Notes under the pieces: generated by a model | Seen by the model: the letters and a program-made list of their open reading frames with translations, nothing else | Told to the model about the DNA's origin: nothing | The model's database searches: none | Shown: positions 36,275-45,280 of the stretch, one piece after another | Layout: every line of letters begins with the position of its first letter | Position numbering within the stretch: position 1 is the first letter of the stretch | Translations under genes and position numbers: made by a program | Source of the DNA: Pseudoalteromonas phenolica | GTDB lineage: Bacteria > Pseudomonadota > Gammaproteobacteria > Enterobacterales > Alteromonadaceae | Assembly (NCBI RefSeq): GCF_005876835.1 | Contig: NZ_PPSW01000012.1 | Coordinates: forward strand, 174,034-238,033 | Reading direction: 5' to 3' | Length of the DNA: 64,000 bases

Positions 36275-36543
36275 ATTCCCTTCTTATTTTTACTAGCCAT
36301 ATGTTATTTGCTCACATCATAAGCTAAAAGGTAAAGAAAAAATAACGCTGCCTTTGTTAATTTGTAAGGGTTTGTAAATTAGAAACAAATGGTAACATTT
36401 GATCTAAATAACCAAGCAGCGCATATCAACTAAACGACTTGAAATTCAAAAGAATAAATCACAAACCCTACGAATTGAACTAGGCTAAAAATAGCGAAAT
36501 AGCCCACTTTTTGGAACAACGCACAAATCTAACAGGTGAACAT

Positions 36544-37887
36544 ATGTACGATGATTTAACCCTAGAACATTTTATGGATGGACTCATTAAAAGGAATCCG
36601 CATGAAGTAGAATTTCACCAAGCAGTCAAAGAAGTTGCAGAGTCAGTAATCCCTTTTATTAATCAAAATAAAAAATATCGCCAAGCACATATTCTAGAAA
36701 GAATGACAGAGCCAGATAAAGTCGTCTCTTTTCGTGTCACTTGGGAAGATGATGAGGGCAATATTCGTATTAACCGTGGCTACAGAGTCCAATTTAACAA
36801 TGCCATTGGCCCATACAAAGGCGGGCTTCGCTTCGATCCTTCTGTCAGTTTAAGTATTTTAAAATTTTTAGGCTTCGAACAAACCTTTAAAAATAGCTTA
36901 ACCACTTTGCCCATAGGCGCAGGTAAAGGCGGTGCTGATTTTAATCCTAAAGGCAAATCTGACAGAGAGATCATGCGCTTTTGCCAGTCATTTATGACCC
37001 AGCTTTATCAACATATTGGCCCAAATATGGATGTACCGGCTGGCGATATCGGCGTTGGCTCAAAAGAAATCAGTTACTTATTTGGTCAATACAAACGCAT
37101 TACTCACAGAGTCGAAAGTGTACTCACAGGTAAAGCCATTGAGTATGGTGGCAGCCTCATTCGCACAGAGGCAACGGGGTATGGTAACGCGTATTTTATG
37201 CAAGCTATGCTCGCTCACCACCAGCACGACATTAAAGGCAAGACTTGCTTAGTATCAGGCTCAGGTAATGTTGCGCTTCATTGTGCAGAGAAGCTAATAC
37301 ATCTTGATGCCAAAGTGCTCACGCTTTCAGACTCTAGTGGCACACTATTTATTCCAGACGGTCTAACGCAAGAACAACTTGAAAAAATAAAAGAAATTAA
37401 GATTCAGCAACGCAAGCGACTCGATGTATTAACCCATGAGTTTAGTTGCGAATTTTTCGAAAATAAAAAGCCATGGCATATTAAAGCTGAACTTGCCTTT
37501 CCTTGTGCTACTCAGAACGAGTTAACAAAAGAAGACGCAAAACATTTGGCTGATAATGGGTGTATTGCGGTATCAGAAGGCGCCAACATGCCTTGTACGC
37601 CAGAAGCAGTAAAGGTATTTCATGACAATAAAATCCTTTATGCGCCAGGTAAGGCGGCAAACGCCGGCGGTGTTGCTGTATCAGCTTTAGAAATGTCCCA
37701 AAATAGCATTCGTATGTCTTGGTCGCACGAAGAGCTTGAGGAGAAACTGCACAACATCATGAAACAAATACACGATAAATGCGTGCAATATGGTGAACAT
37801 GAAGAGCACGTAGACTACGTGAAAGGCGCAAATATCGCGGGCTTTATTAAAGTTGCTGATGCCATGCTAGCTTATGGAGTTGTTTGA
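36544..37887 (+). CDS. gdhA: NADP-specific glutamate dehydrogenase
   Basis: A 447-residue hexameric-type enzyme that makes glutamate from 2-oxoglutarate, ammonia and NADPH in the cytoplasm. The active-site stretch 'PIGAGKGGADFNPKGKS' holds the catalytic Lys; 'RVQFNNAIGPYKGGLRF' binds substrate; 'VSGSGNVALHCAEKL' is the cofactor-binding Rossmann turn. Length and motifs match the small bacterial NADP form. The ATG at 36544 has AGGTGA just upstream, so I prefer it to a TTG eleven codons earlier. It is a single gene with its own strong terminator. Confidence 0.96.
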   Translation: MYDDLTLEHFMDGLIKRNPHEVEFHQAVKEVAESVIPFINQNKKYRQAHILERMTEPDKVVSFRVTWEDDEGNIRINRGYRVQFNNAIGPYKGGLRFDPSVSLSILKFLGFEQTFKNSLTTLPIGAGKGGADFNPKGKSDREIMRFCQSFMTQLYQHIGPNMDVPAGDIGVGSKEISYLFGQYKRITHRVESVLTGKAIEYGGSLIRTEATGYGNAYFMQAMLAHHQHDIKGKTCLVSGSGNVALHCAEKLIHLDAKVLTLSDSSGTLFIPDGLTQEQLEKIKEIKIQQRKRLDVLTHEFSCEFFENKKPWHIKAELAFPCATQNELTKEDAKHLADNGCIAVSEGANMPCTPEAVKVFHDNKILYAPGKAANAGGVAVSALEMSQNSIRMSWSHEELEEKLHNIMKQIHDKCVQYGEHEEHVDYVKGANIAGFIKVADAMLAYGVV

Positions 37888-37894
37888 TACTTAC

Positions 37895-37926
37895 ACATCA
37901 AGCCCAGCAACAGCTGGGCTTGATGT
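37895..37926 (+). terminator. Strong terminator after gdhA
   Basis: A perfect 14-bp stem (37895-37908 with 37913-37926) with a four-base loop is followed by CTTTTATTT. It lies seven bases after the gdhA stop and may also serve the converging peptidase gene. Confidence 0.92.
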
Positions 37927-37953
37927 CTTTTATTTAAAGCTAACTGCTAAAAA

Positions 37954-40122
37954 TTATTCAGATACTGGGAAGCCACGGTCACGCATTAACGCGCCTACTT
38001 CTGCATCACGACCACGGAACTTGTTATATGCTTCTGCCGGATCCATTGCATTACGTACTGAGAATAAGTACTGAACTAAACGGTCGCCTAAATCTTTGTC
38101 GTAGAAGCCACCTGGTGCATTTGCAAATGCTTCTGCTGCATCAGAAGTTAATACCTCAGCCCATAGGTAACCATAATAACCTGCTGAATAGCCTTCACCA
38201 GAGAAGATATGACCAAAATGCGTTGTACGGTGACGCATTACGATTTCAGATGGCATGCCTAATTTCGCAAGTTCTGTTTTTTCAAACTCAACCGGATCTC
38301 CAATTAGCTCAGGATCAGTCATATGGAATTTCATATCCATGATCGCAGACGCTAAGTATTCAGTTGTTGAGAAACCTTGGTTAAACGTTGAAGACTTTTG
38401 GATCTTCTCGATTAACTCTTTTGGCATTGGCTTGCCCGTTTTGTAATGAACAAGGTAGTTGTTGATCACTTCGTCAGTTGATAACCAACGCTCTAATAAC
38501 TGAGATTGGAACTCAGTGTAATCACGTACACCGCCGTTCGAGCTTGGGTATTTCACATTTGAAGAAAGCGCATGTAACGCATGACCAAATTCATGGAAAT
38601 ACGTATTCGCATCATCCCAAGAAACCAATGTTGCTTCACCGTTTGGCGCTTTAACAAAGTTTGAGTTATTGGTGCTCAATACGTTTGTCTTACCTTGGAA
38701 TGTGGTGTGTGAACGGAACGATGTTGCCCATGCACCAGAGCGCTTACCTTTACGAGCAAATGGGTCAAGGTAGAATAAACCAACGTGTTCGCCGTTAGAC
38801 TTACGTTTCACTTCCCATACTTTCACGTCTTCGTGGAAGACCGGCACTGAGCCCTCAGGCACTGGTGTGAATGTAAAATCAAATAACTCGCCTGCAACAT
38901 AGAACATGGCTTCAGTTAACTTATCAGCTTGAAGGTATTCTTTTACTTCGTTTGAATCTAAGTCGTATTTCGCTTTACGTACTTTTTCAGCGTAGAAACG
39001 GTAATCCCATGGTGCGATAGTGATATTCGCACCTTCTTTATCAGCGACAGCTTGCATATCTGCCACTTCTTCTTTTACGCGTGCAATCGCAGCAGGCCAT
39101 ACTTTATTCATCAGTTCGATGGCATTTTCAGGCGCTTTTGCCATGCGATCTTCTAAACGCCACTGTGCATAGTTTTCGTAGCCTAGAAGCTGAATACGTT
39201 CATGACGTAGCTTTAAGATTTGGCTGATCACGTCACGGTTATTGTTTTCGCCCGCATTATTCCCACGGTTATAATAGTTATTCCAAACCTGCTCACGTAG
39301 TTCACGTTCTTCAGAATACTTTAAGAATGGGTCCATTGATGAACGCGTATTCGTTACGGCATATTTGCCTTCTTGACCACGCGCTTTTGCTGCTGCCGCT
39401 GCTGCAGAGATGTATGACTTAGGTAAACCTGCTAGCTGATCTTTTGTAAGATAAACGACATAGTTTTCTTCATCAGCCAATACGTTATTACCAAACTTAG
39501 AATGTAAGCCTGACAGCTCTAGGTTAATCTCAGCATAACGCTTTGCTTTGTCACCCGATAGTGTTGCGCCGTTACGCGCAAAACCGTTGTAACGCATCCA
39601 AGTAATACGCTGCTCTTCTGCCGTTAAGTTTTTAAACTCATCGCTGTTATAAACCGCTTGAATACGCTCAAATAACGCTTTGTTTTGCGTGATTTTAGAG
39701 CTCATCGCAGAAAACTTAGGGACTAGCTTACCTTGTAATTCTCGAAATGCTGGGCTTGAGTTATTGTTCGCCCAGATACCATAGTATGGGAATAAACGGT
39801 CCAGTGCTTCACCTGACGCTTCAAGTGCGGCTATGGTGTTTTGAAAAGTTGGCTTCTCTGGGTTATTTGCAATGGCATCAATTTCTGCAAGGTTTTCAGA
39901 AATTGCAATATCCAGTGCTGGTTCTAAATCCGCAATCGTTACTTTGTCGAACTGTGGTACGCCGTCATAAGGTCCTGCATACTTTTGCAATAAAATATTG
40001 TCGTATTGCTTTTCAACTTTTTGTACTTCAGGTTCAACTTGTTGTGATGTGCTTTGCGTGCTGCTACATGCACTCAGTGCAACAACAACCGCTGCACTTA
40101 ATAGAGAGATTTTTAGTTTCAT
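37954..40122 (-). CDS. dcp: M3-family peptidyl-dipeptidase lipoprotein (Dcp-like)
   Basis: A 722-residue zinc metallopeptidase that trims dipeptides from the C-terminus of oligopeptides. The zinc motif H510-E-F-G-H514 is followed by the usual third-ligand region. The N-terminus is a lipoprotein signal with Cys at residue 19, so this copy works in the periplasm, attached to a membrane. Its length matches Dcp plus the signal. It is convergent with gdhA and preceded by a 240-base promoter gap. Confidence 0.93.
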   Translation of the reverse strand: MKLKISLLSAAVVVALSACSSTQSTSQQVEPEVQKVEKQYDNILLQKYAGPYDGVPQFDKVTIADLEPALDIAISENLAEIDAIANNPEKPTFQNTIAALEASGEALDRLFPYYGIWANNNSSPAFRELQGKLVPKFSAMSSKITQNKALFERIQAVYNSDEFKNLTAEEQRITWMRYNGFARNGATLSGDKAKRYAEINLELSGLHSKFGNNVLADEENYVVYLTKDQLAGLPKSYISAAAAAAKARGQEGKYAVTNTRSSMDPFLKYSEERELREQVWNNYYNRGNNAGENNNRDVISQILKLRHERIQLLGYENYAQWRLEDRMAKAPENAIELMNKVWPAAIARVKEEVADMQAVADKEGANITIAPWDYRFYAEKVRKAKYDLDSNEVKEYLQADKLTEAMFYVAGELFDFTFTPVPEGSVPVFHEDVKVWEVKRKSNGEHVGLFYLDPFARKGKRSGAWATSFRSHTTFQGKTNVLSTNNSNFVKAPNGEATLVSWDDANTYFHEFGHALHALSSNVKYPSSNGGVRDYTEFQSQLLERWLSTDEVINNYLVHYKTGKPMPKELIEKIQKSSTFNQGFSTTEYLASAIMDMKFHMTDPELIGDPVEFEKTELAKLGMPSEIVMRHRTTHFGHIFSGEGYSAGYYGYLWAEVLTSDAAEAFANAPGGFYDKDLGDRLVQYLFSVRNAMDPAEAYNKFRGRDAEVGALMRDRGFPVSE

Positions 40123-40362
40123 TTTAGATGTTCTCAGTTTGTTAACCCCTCTATGTTACGAGGCAAACTAATCAGTGCAATAATAAATGCGATGAGAATA
40201 GTATCTAAATGTAAATTGTCTCTATAAATCTAAAATCATCTCATTTATCTCAGTAATTAATTTCAACTTTCTGTATTAAAATTATTCAACAGACAAGGTG
40301 TTTACAAAACAAAACATAAGGTTAACAATTGTACCTCTTTTAATTTTTCAAAGGATTTTGAA

Positions 40363-40833
40363 ATGAAAACTACAACTTTGATTGCAAGTGTTTTTCTTGC
40401 ACTTACTTTTAATGCTGCAGCTAACACTGCTGAAAAAGAAATAAAAACAACTGACTTTAATACTTTTTACGACACTCAGGTTGCAAGCCCTGACTGTGGT
40501 GGTTATTGGGATGAGCGTCGTGTTCGTGTGTGTGACTATCGCACTGAACTCACTGATATTGCATACAAAACGTGTCACTACAAGTTAATGTATAAAAACT
40601 CAATGACAACTTATCCTGATTGGACGGCTAAAACTGTACTGGCTAGTCAAAGCTGTCCTAATGACTGGACAATTCCTGGCCCTTATGGTTATGCACCGGG
40701 CGGTGTTTATGTCCATCAACATGATACTTTCTTCACTCAACAAGAGCGTAAAACAGTTGCATATAATTGCCGTTGGGAAACTCGCAGTGTTTGGGTACCA
40801 AACGGTGGTCAATTCTGTCCAATTGAACCATAG
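40363..40833 (+). CDS. Small secreted protein with six cysteines
   Basis: A 156-residue protein with a clear signal peptide (hydrophobic core about 5-17, cleavage near residue 20). The mature part has six Cys, an even number that suggests three disulfides, and is rich in Tyr, Trp and Arg ('GGYWDERRVRVCDYRTE'). I do not recognise a family. AAAGGA stands ten bases before the ATG, and the gene has its own 240-base promoter gap. A periplasmic or extracellular place is likely. Confidence 0.75.
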   Translation: MKTTTLIASVFLALTFNAAANTAEKEIKTTDFNTFYDTQVASPDCGGYWDERRVRVCDYRTELTDIAYKTCHYKLMYKNSMTTYPDWTAKTVLASQSCPNDWTIPGPYGYAPGGVYVHQHDTFFTQQERKTVAYNCRWETRSVWVPNGGQFCPIEP

Positions 40834-40865
40834 TTTGTATAGCGTTGAGCGGTAATACCGCTCAA

Positions 40866-40902
40866 CACTTCATCACTTCATCACTTCATCACTTCATCAC
40901 TT
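40866..40902. repeat. 8-bp direct tandem repeat, CACTTCAT x4
   Basis: Four perfect CACTTCAT units run from 40866 to 40897, with a partial fifth. Such short arrays change copy number by slippage. It lies between the secreted-protein gene and the start of a decayed gene region and encodes nothing visible. Confidence 0.9.
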
Positions 40903-41245
40903 TCAAAGTTTATCCTTAATCTCTTGTTGAAGGTCTTTACTCCTTCTGTACTGTCTTGAATTAGGTGGTGCGTATTCAACAGCCAACCGAATAGAATTGG
41001 CAGCCTGGTAAGGTTTATTTTAAGCAAGAAATAGCCTGGCTAACTCATAATTAGGCGCCGATTGCTTTGGGTAAAAACCCTGCCACTTTTTAATGATATA
41101 ATGAGCTTCGTCGTAATGTTGCTCTCTTATCAAATAGGCTGTTAACCCCCATAGCTCATTGAACTCAGGTATCACCTTATACCCTAATCGAGCCGATAAA
41201 CGCTTATAGTGCGCATCAAATTTTTCTGGCGCTCCCACCACCGTA
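40903..41245 (-). pseudogene. C-terminal fragment of a putative esterase with TPR-like tail, with an in-frame stop
   Basis: On the minus strand the frame reads 'EKFDAHYKRLSARLGYKVIPEF', a helical 'WGLTAYLIREQHYDEAHYI' repeat-like stretch and 'APNYELARLFLA', then a TAA at 41020-41022. The same frame continues past the stop as 'NKPYQAANSIRLAVEYAPPN' to a TGA at 40903-40905. That continuity marks a nonsense mutation in a once longer gene. The tail resembles the TPR-like end of IroE-type esterases. The N-terminal catalytic part is missing; at about 41245 the sequence switches to an unrelated gene on the other strand. Confidence 0.7.
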
Positions 41246-41246
41246 T

Positions 41247-41828
41247 TACTCGAGAGCCATATGGTCTCCTGATAACACTGAACTTGCTTTTGCCGCCTCG
41301 GGTAAGGCATTTGTGTATCATCTTGCCACCAATCAAATTACAACCTTAGAGTCAGATGTCTATATTGTACGAGTTGACCATTGGTCAGAAGATAAAAACA
41401 CCTTGATCACAACAACTCACCAAGCAAACTCGTCCTTGCACTTTGATTTAGGCACCGGCTCAGCCAAAGTATTTAATCAACGCGGTACAGTTATTTTTAG
41501 TAATGAAAATCAACAAACTGTTTGGGAGCGCAATAAAGTTTTTAACTTACAGGATGACCAAGAGTGGTCATTTAATGACGGCGAAATTGTGCACGCATTC
41601 AGTTTAGAACAACACATTCTGGTTCATGTCAGAACAGACACTGGTAAAAATCACTTAGTAACTTTATCAACAAACTTAGAATAGCGAGATAAATTAGCCT
41701 TACCACCAGAAGCTGACTTTGTTTCAAGCGCCTATTATGATGAGAAAACCGAGCAGTTCATCTATTTTTACTCGCATTGGGTAGACAATGACGCTGATAT
41801 TGTTTCAAGCCATATGTCTATTAACTAA
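41247..41828 (+). pseudogene. Fragment of a WD40/TolB-like beta-propeller protein, with an in-frame TAG
   Basis: On the plus strand the frame from about 41247 reads 'RAIWSPDNTELAFAASGKAF' and continues with propeller-like strands ('ATNQITTLESD', 'VDHWSEDKNTLIT'). A TAG at 41682-41684 interrupts it, but the frame goes on with 'LALPPEADFVSSAYYDEKTE' to a stop at 41826-41828. No start or N-terminal domain is present. It is probably the end of a larger regulator or peptidase with a propeller domain, cut at the junction near 41245. Confidence 0.7.
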
Positions 41829-41932
41829 GTGGCTTTCAAATAAGCGCGTAGTTAAGTAGCAAATTAGTATTATTAAAAGAATCACAATACGTTTACAATA
41901 ACAATATTGCTTGATTTTGCTTGGTCATTTTT

Positions 41933-42919
41933 ATGAGTCTATTGTTGTCTTTGTTATTGGCAGCCTCTGCAACTGTCAGTTCTGAATTAATAGAGAATCT
42001 ATCTCAGCTAGAAAAAAACAATCCGAAGCAAGCGCTAGCAGAGTACAAAAGACAAAAACACAAGTACCAACATACCTTTAACGAAGATACACTCCAGTTT
42101 CATCGTATCGCTATCAAGGCCGCTATCAATGTATATGATTGGCAAAGCTTCATGAACACCTTAACAACCTTGAAAAAGAAGCAGTTTGCAGCTGTAACAG
42201 AACAAAAAGCTTTGCATATTATCAATGATATTGGTGTGGCATACAGGCAAAATAATCAACACCAAGATGCGATACAACACTTTACTTGCGCCTTAACAAA
42301 AACTACAAGTATTAACTATACAGCTGCCCTGAAATCAAACATAGCAACAGCCTACCGCGTTCAAGGACAACCTTCTGTCGGATTTCAGTTACTCGATTCA
42401 ATTGAGTTTGATATCTTAGATGCCAATATCAGCGCAGGTATTCATATTGTGCGCGGTAACATTGCTCTGCATATTGAGCAAGTTGATAAGGCACTTAACC
42501 ACTTTTTAGAGGCTAAAAAGTTATTTCAATTACAAAATAAACATAGAGATTCAGTTCGACTCACATTCTCTATTTTGACCACTGCACTCATCAAACAAGA
42601 CCTTGCTTTATACAAAGAGTATCGGGCTAATATAGAAAACAAAATTCGTGAGCATGAAATCGAAAATCATGACTACCTGCTTTTTTTAGATGAAGTTAAA
42701 CATGCAATAGCCATAGAAAATGTATCGAGCTTACGGACTCAACATATTTCTGAGCTAGTTAAACTTTTAATGGATCATGATGACGCCAATGAAAATGTCA
42801 GATTATTGCTTAAATCTCTAAACCTAAAGGTGCTTGCTCCTCCAGGTCAAAAAAGGCAGCCTAAAGAGCCTTTGCTTGAACCTAATTTAGCATCACCATG
42901 GTGCGAAAGCATGAGGTAG
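41933..42919 (+). CDS. Exported TPR-like helical-repeat protein
   Basis: A 328-residue protein with a short signal peptide (hydrophobic stretch 2-12). The rest is a run of antiparallel helices with TPR-like phrases such as 'NDIGVAYRQNNQHQDAIQHF' and 'KALNHFLEAKKLFQLQN'. TPR arrays bind partner proteins. I chose the ATG at 41933 over a TTG four codons earlier; neither has a strong ribosome site. The Pro-rich tail from about 305 looks disordered. It may once have belonged with the propeller fragment upstream, but that is unproven. Confidence 0.65.
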   Translation: MSLLLSLLLAASATVSSELIENLSQLEKNNPKQALAEYKRQKHKYQHTFNEDTLQFHRIAIKAAINVYDWQSFMNTLTTLKKKQFAAVTEQKALHIINDIGVAYRQNNQHQDAIQHFTCALTKTTSINYTAALKSNIATAYRVQGQPSVGFQLLDSIEFDILDANISAGIHIVRGNIALHIEQVDKALNHFLEAKKLFQLQNKHRDSVRLTFSILTTALIKQDLALYKEYRANIENKIREHEIENHDYLLFLDEVKHAIAIENVSSLRTQHISELVKLLMDHDDANENVRLLLKSLNLKVLAPPGQKRQPKEPLLEPNLASPWCESMR

Positions 42920-42983
42920 AGGTATAGCAAAGCCTGATTAATATGTATGAAGGTGGGATTTACACCTATATAGCTGGGGGGTC

Positions 42984-43011
42984 GCTCCCTAAGGCATTCA
43001 CTTTAGGGAGC
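42984..43011. terminator. Bidirectional hairpin
   Basis: GCTCCCTAA at 42984-42992 pairs with TTAGGGAGC at 43003-43011 between two convergent genes, followed by a short A run. Confidence 0.75.
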
Positions 43012-43017
43012 TAAAAG

Positions 43018-43683
43018 TTAGTTAGGCGCTTGAAGCTTTGATACTGGTCTGAAAATATGTTTGATCACGTCGAAGTACTTTGTCTTGTCTTCTAGATTCG
43101 GCGCATGCATATCAAGACCGATTAAGTGATATTCAAAAGCCTCATCAATTGGATCGAAATATTGTACTTTTAAACTCATCACATCCCGATATTCAACAGC
43201 ACTGCTCGCAACAATAACCATTTGCTGCTTAACACCATGCCAATGTGCATATCCATTTTCTACACGAGTATTATAATCAACAGGGTGCAATACCACTAAG
43301 TGTTCAAAAGCAGCGTGCTTTTTTTGCATTTGTTTGTACGTGCTTGTTAAACCAGCTAATAAAACCTCTACTTTCAACTCACCCGTTTTGTGATTAAATG
43401 CCCCACCCTGCTCTATGATGAAGTCATCAAAATGATCCTGAAGCTCATTATAATGATTACTTAGGCTGTATTGACTTGAAAACTCAGTCATATTGTTATT
43501 AAAGGCTTCTTTATAGAGCGCTTTAATACCGGTATTGGCCGTTGGTAACCACACATAAGCAATATCATGACTTTTAGAGGTTTGCCCAACCAAAATTGGC
43601 TCTGTTACAACAGCTGGGTCACTGTTATACATTGACTTACAACCAGTCAGAGCCAATACAAGCATCATTAATAAAACACGCAT
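43018..43683 (-). CDS. Uncharacterised lipoprotein
   Basis: A 221-residue protein with a lipobox (LALTGC, Cys at residue 15) and a mixed alpha/beta body that I do not recognise. Its start and the stop of the upstream lipoprotein gene share one base, so translation is coupled. With its two upstream neighbours it forms a set of three lipoproteins of unknown role. Confidence 0.7.
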   Translation of the reverse strand: MRVLLMMLVLALTGCKSMYNSDPAVVTEPILVGQTSKSHDIAYVWLPTANTGIKALYKEAFNNNMTEFSSQYSLSNHYNELQDHFDDFIIEQGGAFNHKTGELKVEVLLAGLTSTYKQMQKKHAAFEHLVVLHPVDYNTRVENGYAHWHGVKQQMVIVASSAVEYRDVMSLKVQYFDPIDEAFEYHLIGLDMHAPNLEDKTKYFDVIKHIFRPVSKLQAPN

Positions 43684-44426
43684 TACTTTTTACCTTTATG
43701 ACTTTCAAATTCGCGTAATGCAAATTGAATAGCCGAGTCAAACTTAGCTGTATCTTTAAAGATTTTATCTTCAGGCTTTACTTCTATCTCGCCATCACCA
43801 TTAAACTGAGCAACGAGTTCGATACCTCCAGCACCAAAGCTTAATAAGTTTTCTTGCTCGTCGCGAAAACGCATATAAACTCGGCTACCAGGTACATAAC
43901 CTTGTTTACCCTGCATAAATGATAATATGGCGTCGCCAGTACTGGCTGAATCCGATAAATAAGACTCCTCTTGACCGTTCCATCTTGCTACTTTGCCAAG
44001 AAAAATATTATGCGTGAAATGCGCTCTTACGACGTCAACCCCCATAAACATAAAGGCATCTAAACCAAGCTCTGCTTTGGTTTTAGCCAGTGCTTGTCTC
44101 CAGATATCATTTTTGAGATTTTCATTTTCTTGACCAGTTAAAGGATCATAAAGATTATCCGTATTAGCTAATAGCGCTCGATAAGTTTCATGAACCTGAC
44201 TCGCGTCAATGACATTAAAGCCTTTCTTTATCAGTTCAGCTTTCAGAGGTTCTTGAAGGTAAGATTTTAAATGGGCTTCATGGCTTTCAAGCCCTTCCTC
44301 AACATAGAATCCTGCATAGCCAATATTTTGATATTGCTGTTGTAGTTGCGTTGCATTTAAGTATGTTGGACTTGATTTACAGCCCGCTAAAAACAACACA
44401 AATACGAAAGATAGTAATAGTCTCAT
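43683..44426 (-). CDS. Uncharacterised lipoprotein
   Basis: A 247-residue protein with a lipobox ending at 'LAGCKSS'. The ATG at 44426 has GGGAA just upstream and places the hydrophobic core directly after the start. The body includes a helix-rich first half and a C-terminal beta part with 'LLSFGAGGIELVAQF'. No family is recognised; a remote likeness to secretion or assembly lipoproteins cannot be confirmed. It is coupled to the next lipoprotein gene. Confidence 0.7.
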   Translation of the reverse strand: MRLLLSFVFVLFLAGCKSSPTYLNATQLQQQYQNIGYAGFYVEEGLESHEAHLKSYLQEPLKAELIKKGFNVIDASQVHETYRALLANTDNLYDPLTGQENENLKNDIWRQALAKTKAELGLDAFMFMGVDVVRAHFTHNIFLGKVARWNGQEESYLSDSASTGDAILSFMQGKQGYVPGSRVYMRFRDEQENLLSFGAGGIELVAQFNGDGEIEVKPEDKIFKDTAKFDSAIQFALREFESHKGKK

Positions 44427-44470
44427 GGTTTCCCGACTCATTATTTTATTTATAGGTTAATACTCTTAAA

Positions 44471-45055
44471 CTAAAGAAACGTAATCCCTAACTCAGAGTA
44501 ATTAGTAAATCTAAGTGTTTTGTATTCACTACCGCCAACGTTTGAAAGCCAATTTATTCTCACCGGCTCCCCTACTAGACTGCTATCGACATAAAACACT
44601 AAGTAAGTAGCATTTTGAGGTAGCGTAAACTGAGTTTTGTAAAACAAGTTTCCTTGCATATCGAGCGTCGTTGGCAAGCCACTGTTCCAAGCTTCGTAAG
44701 GTTTAAGTGAGGAAATTAATTTCTTCTCACTATCATAAACTTGTAGTAACGGATAAACAAAAGTGGCGTTATTTACAAACAACCCATTGGCATAGCTAAA
44801 TACCTGCACAAAACGACTGTTTTCAGGTTTTTCGATTGCTACAAATGGGCTATTAAATGACCCAAATGATCGAACGCTTTGCTTTTTTAAATCATATTTT
44901 ATTTGCTGCTTTCTGGGTTGTTTTTCAAAGTCCATTTCTGTGACGTTTTCACAACACACGGGCCGTATTGCTAAGTGATTAGAATCGGTTTTAGGTGCAT
45001 TAGCACAGCCGCTTAAGAGCAAAACAAAAATTAAAATGAGGGAAATGCGGTACAT
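44471..45055 (-). CDS. Lipoprotein, weakly MalM-like
   Basis: A 194-residue lipoprotein with the lipobox 'LLSGCANA'. Early in the mature part it has a Cys pair in 'RPVCCENVTEMDF', which, with the strand-rich remainder, recalls MalM, a periplasmic protein of maltose operons. The likeness is weak and no sugar-uptake gene is nearby. It precedes the two coupled lipoprotein genes by 44 bases on the same strand, so the three are probably one transcript. Confidence 0.65.
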   Translation of the reverse strand: MYRISLILIFVLLLSGCANAPKTDSNHLAIRPVCCENVTEMDFEKQPRKQQIKYDLKKQSVRSFGSFNSPFVAIEKPENSRFVQVFSYANGLFVNNATFVYPLLQVYDSEKKLISSLKPYEAWNSGLPTTLDMQGNLFYKTQFTLPQNATYLVFYVDSSLVGEPVRINWLSNVGGSEYKTLRFTNYSELGITFL

Positions 45056-45220
45056 GATTAGGAATTATTATTATTTTGGTAGGAATGTTAAATCTTGGTC
45101 GATTTAGATGCAAGTGTACCTTTGATAGAAATTTATCATTTATTGCAGATCTATTTGCTTTATCAATGCAATATTTAAGTTAAAAGAATGTTCAAACAGT
45201 AACTATTAGCCAAGTATTCT

Positions 45221-45252
45221 CATTAACCCAACCAACACAGGTTGAGTTAATG
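45221..45252. terminator. Hairpin after the kynureninase-like gene
   Basis: A 13-bp stem with one mismatch (45221-45233 with 45240-45252) lies 29 bases past the stop of the aminotransferase-fold gene on the minus strand. The T tract is weak. Confidence 0.6.
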
Positions 45253-45280
45253 GAACGAGTTACCTTGGATCAGGCAAGGG

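Noticed and set aside
39747..40127. 126-codon plus-strand frame
   Set aside because: Antisense to the M3 peptidase N-terminus, including its lipoprotein signal.
40866..40902. Tandem CACTTCAT array considered as a CRISPR
   Set aside because: The unit is 8 bp without spacers and no cas gene is present; it is a simple tandem repeat.
41020..41310. Intact 96-residue minus-strand gene
   Set aside because: Its first 22 codons are the antisense of the propeller fragment, and its frame continues past the stop, so it is a pseudogene fragment.
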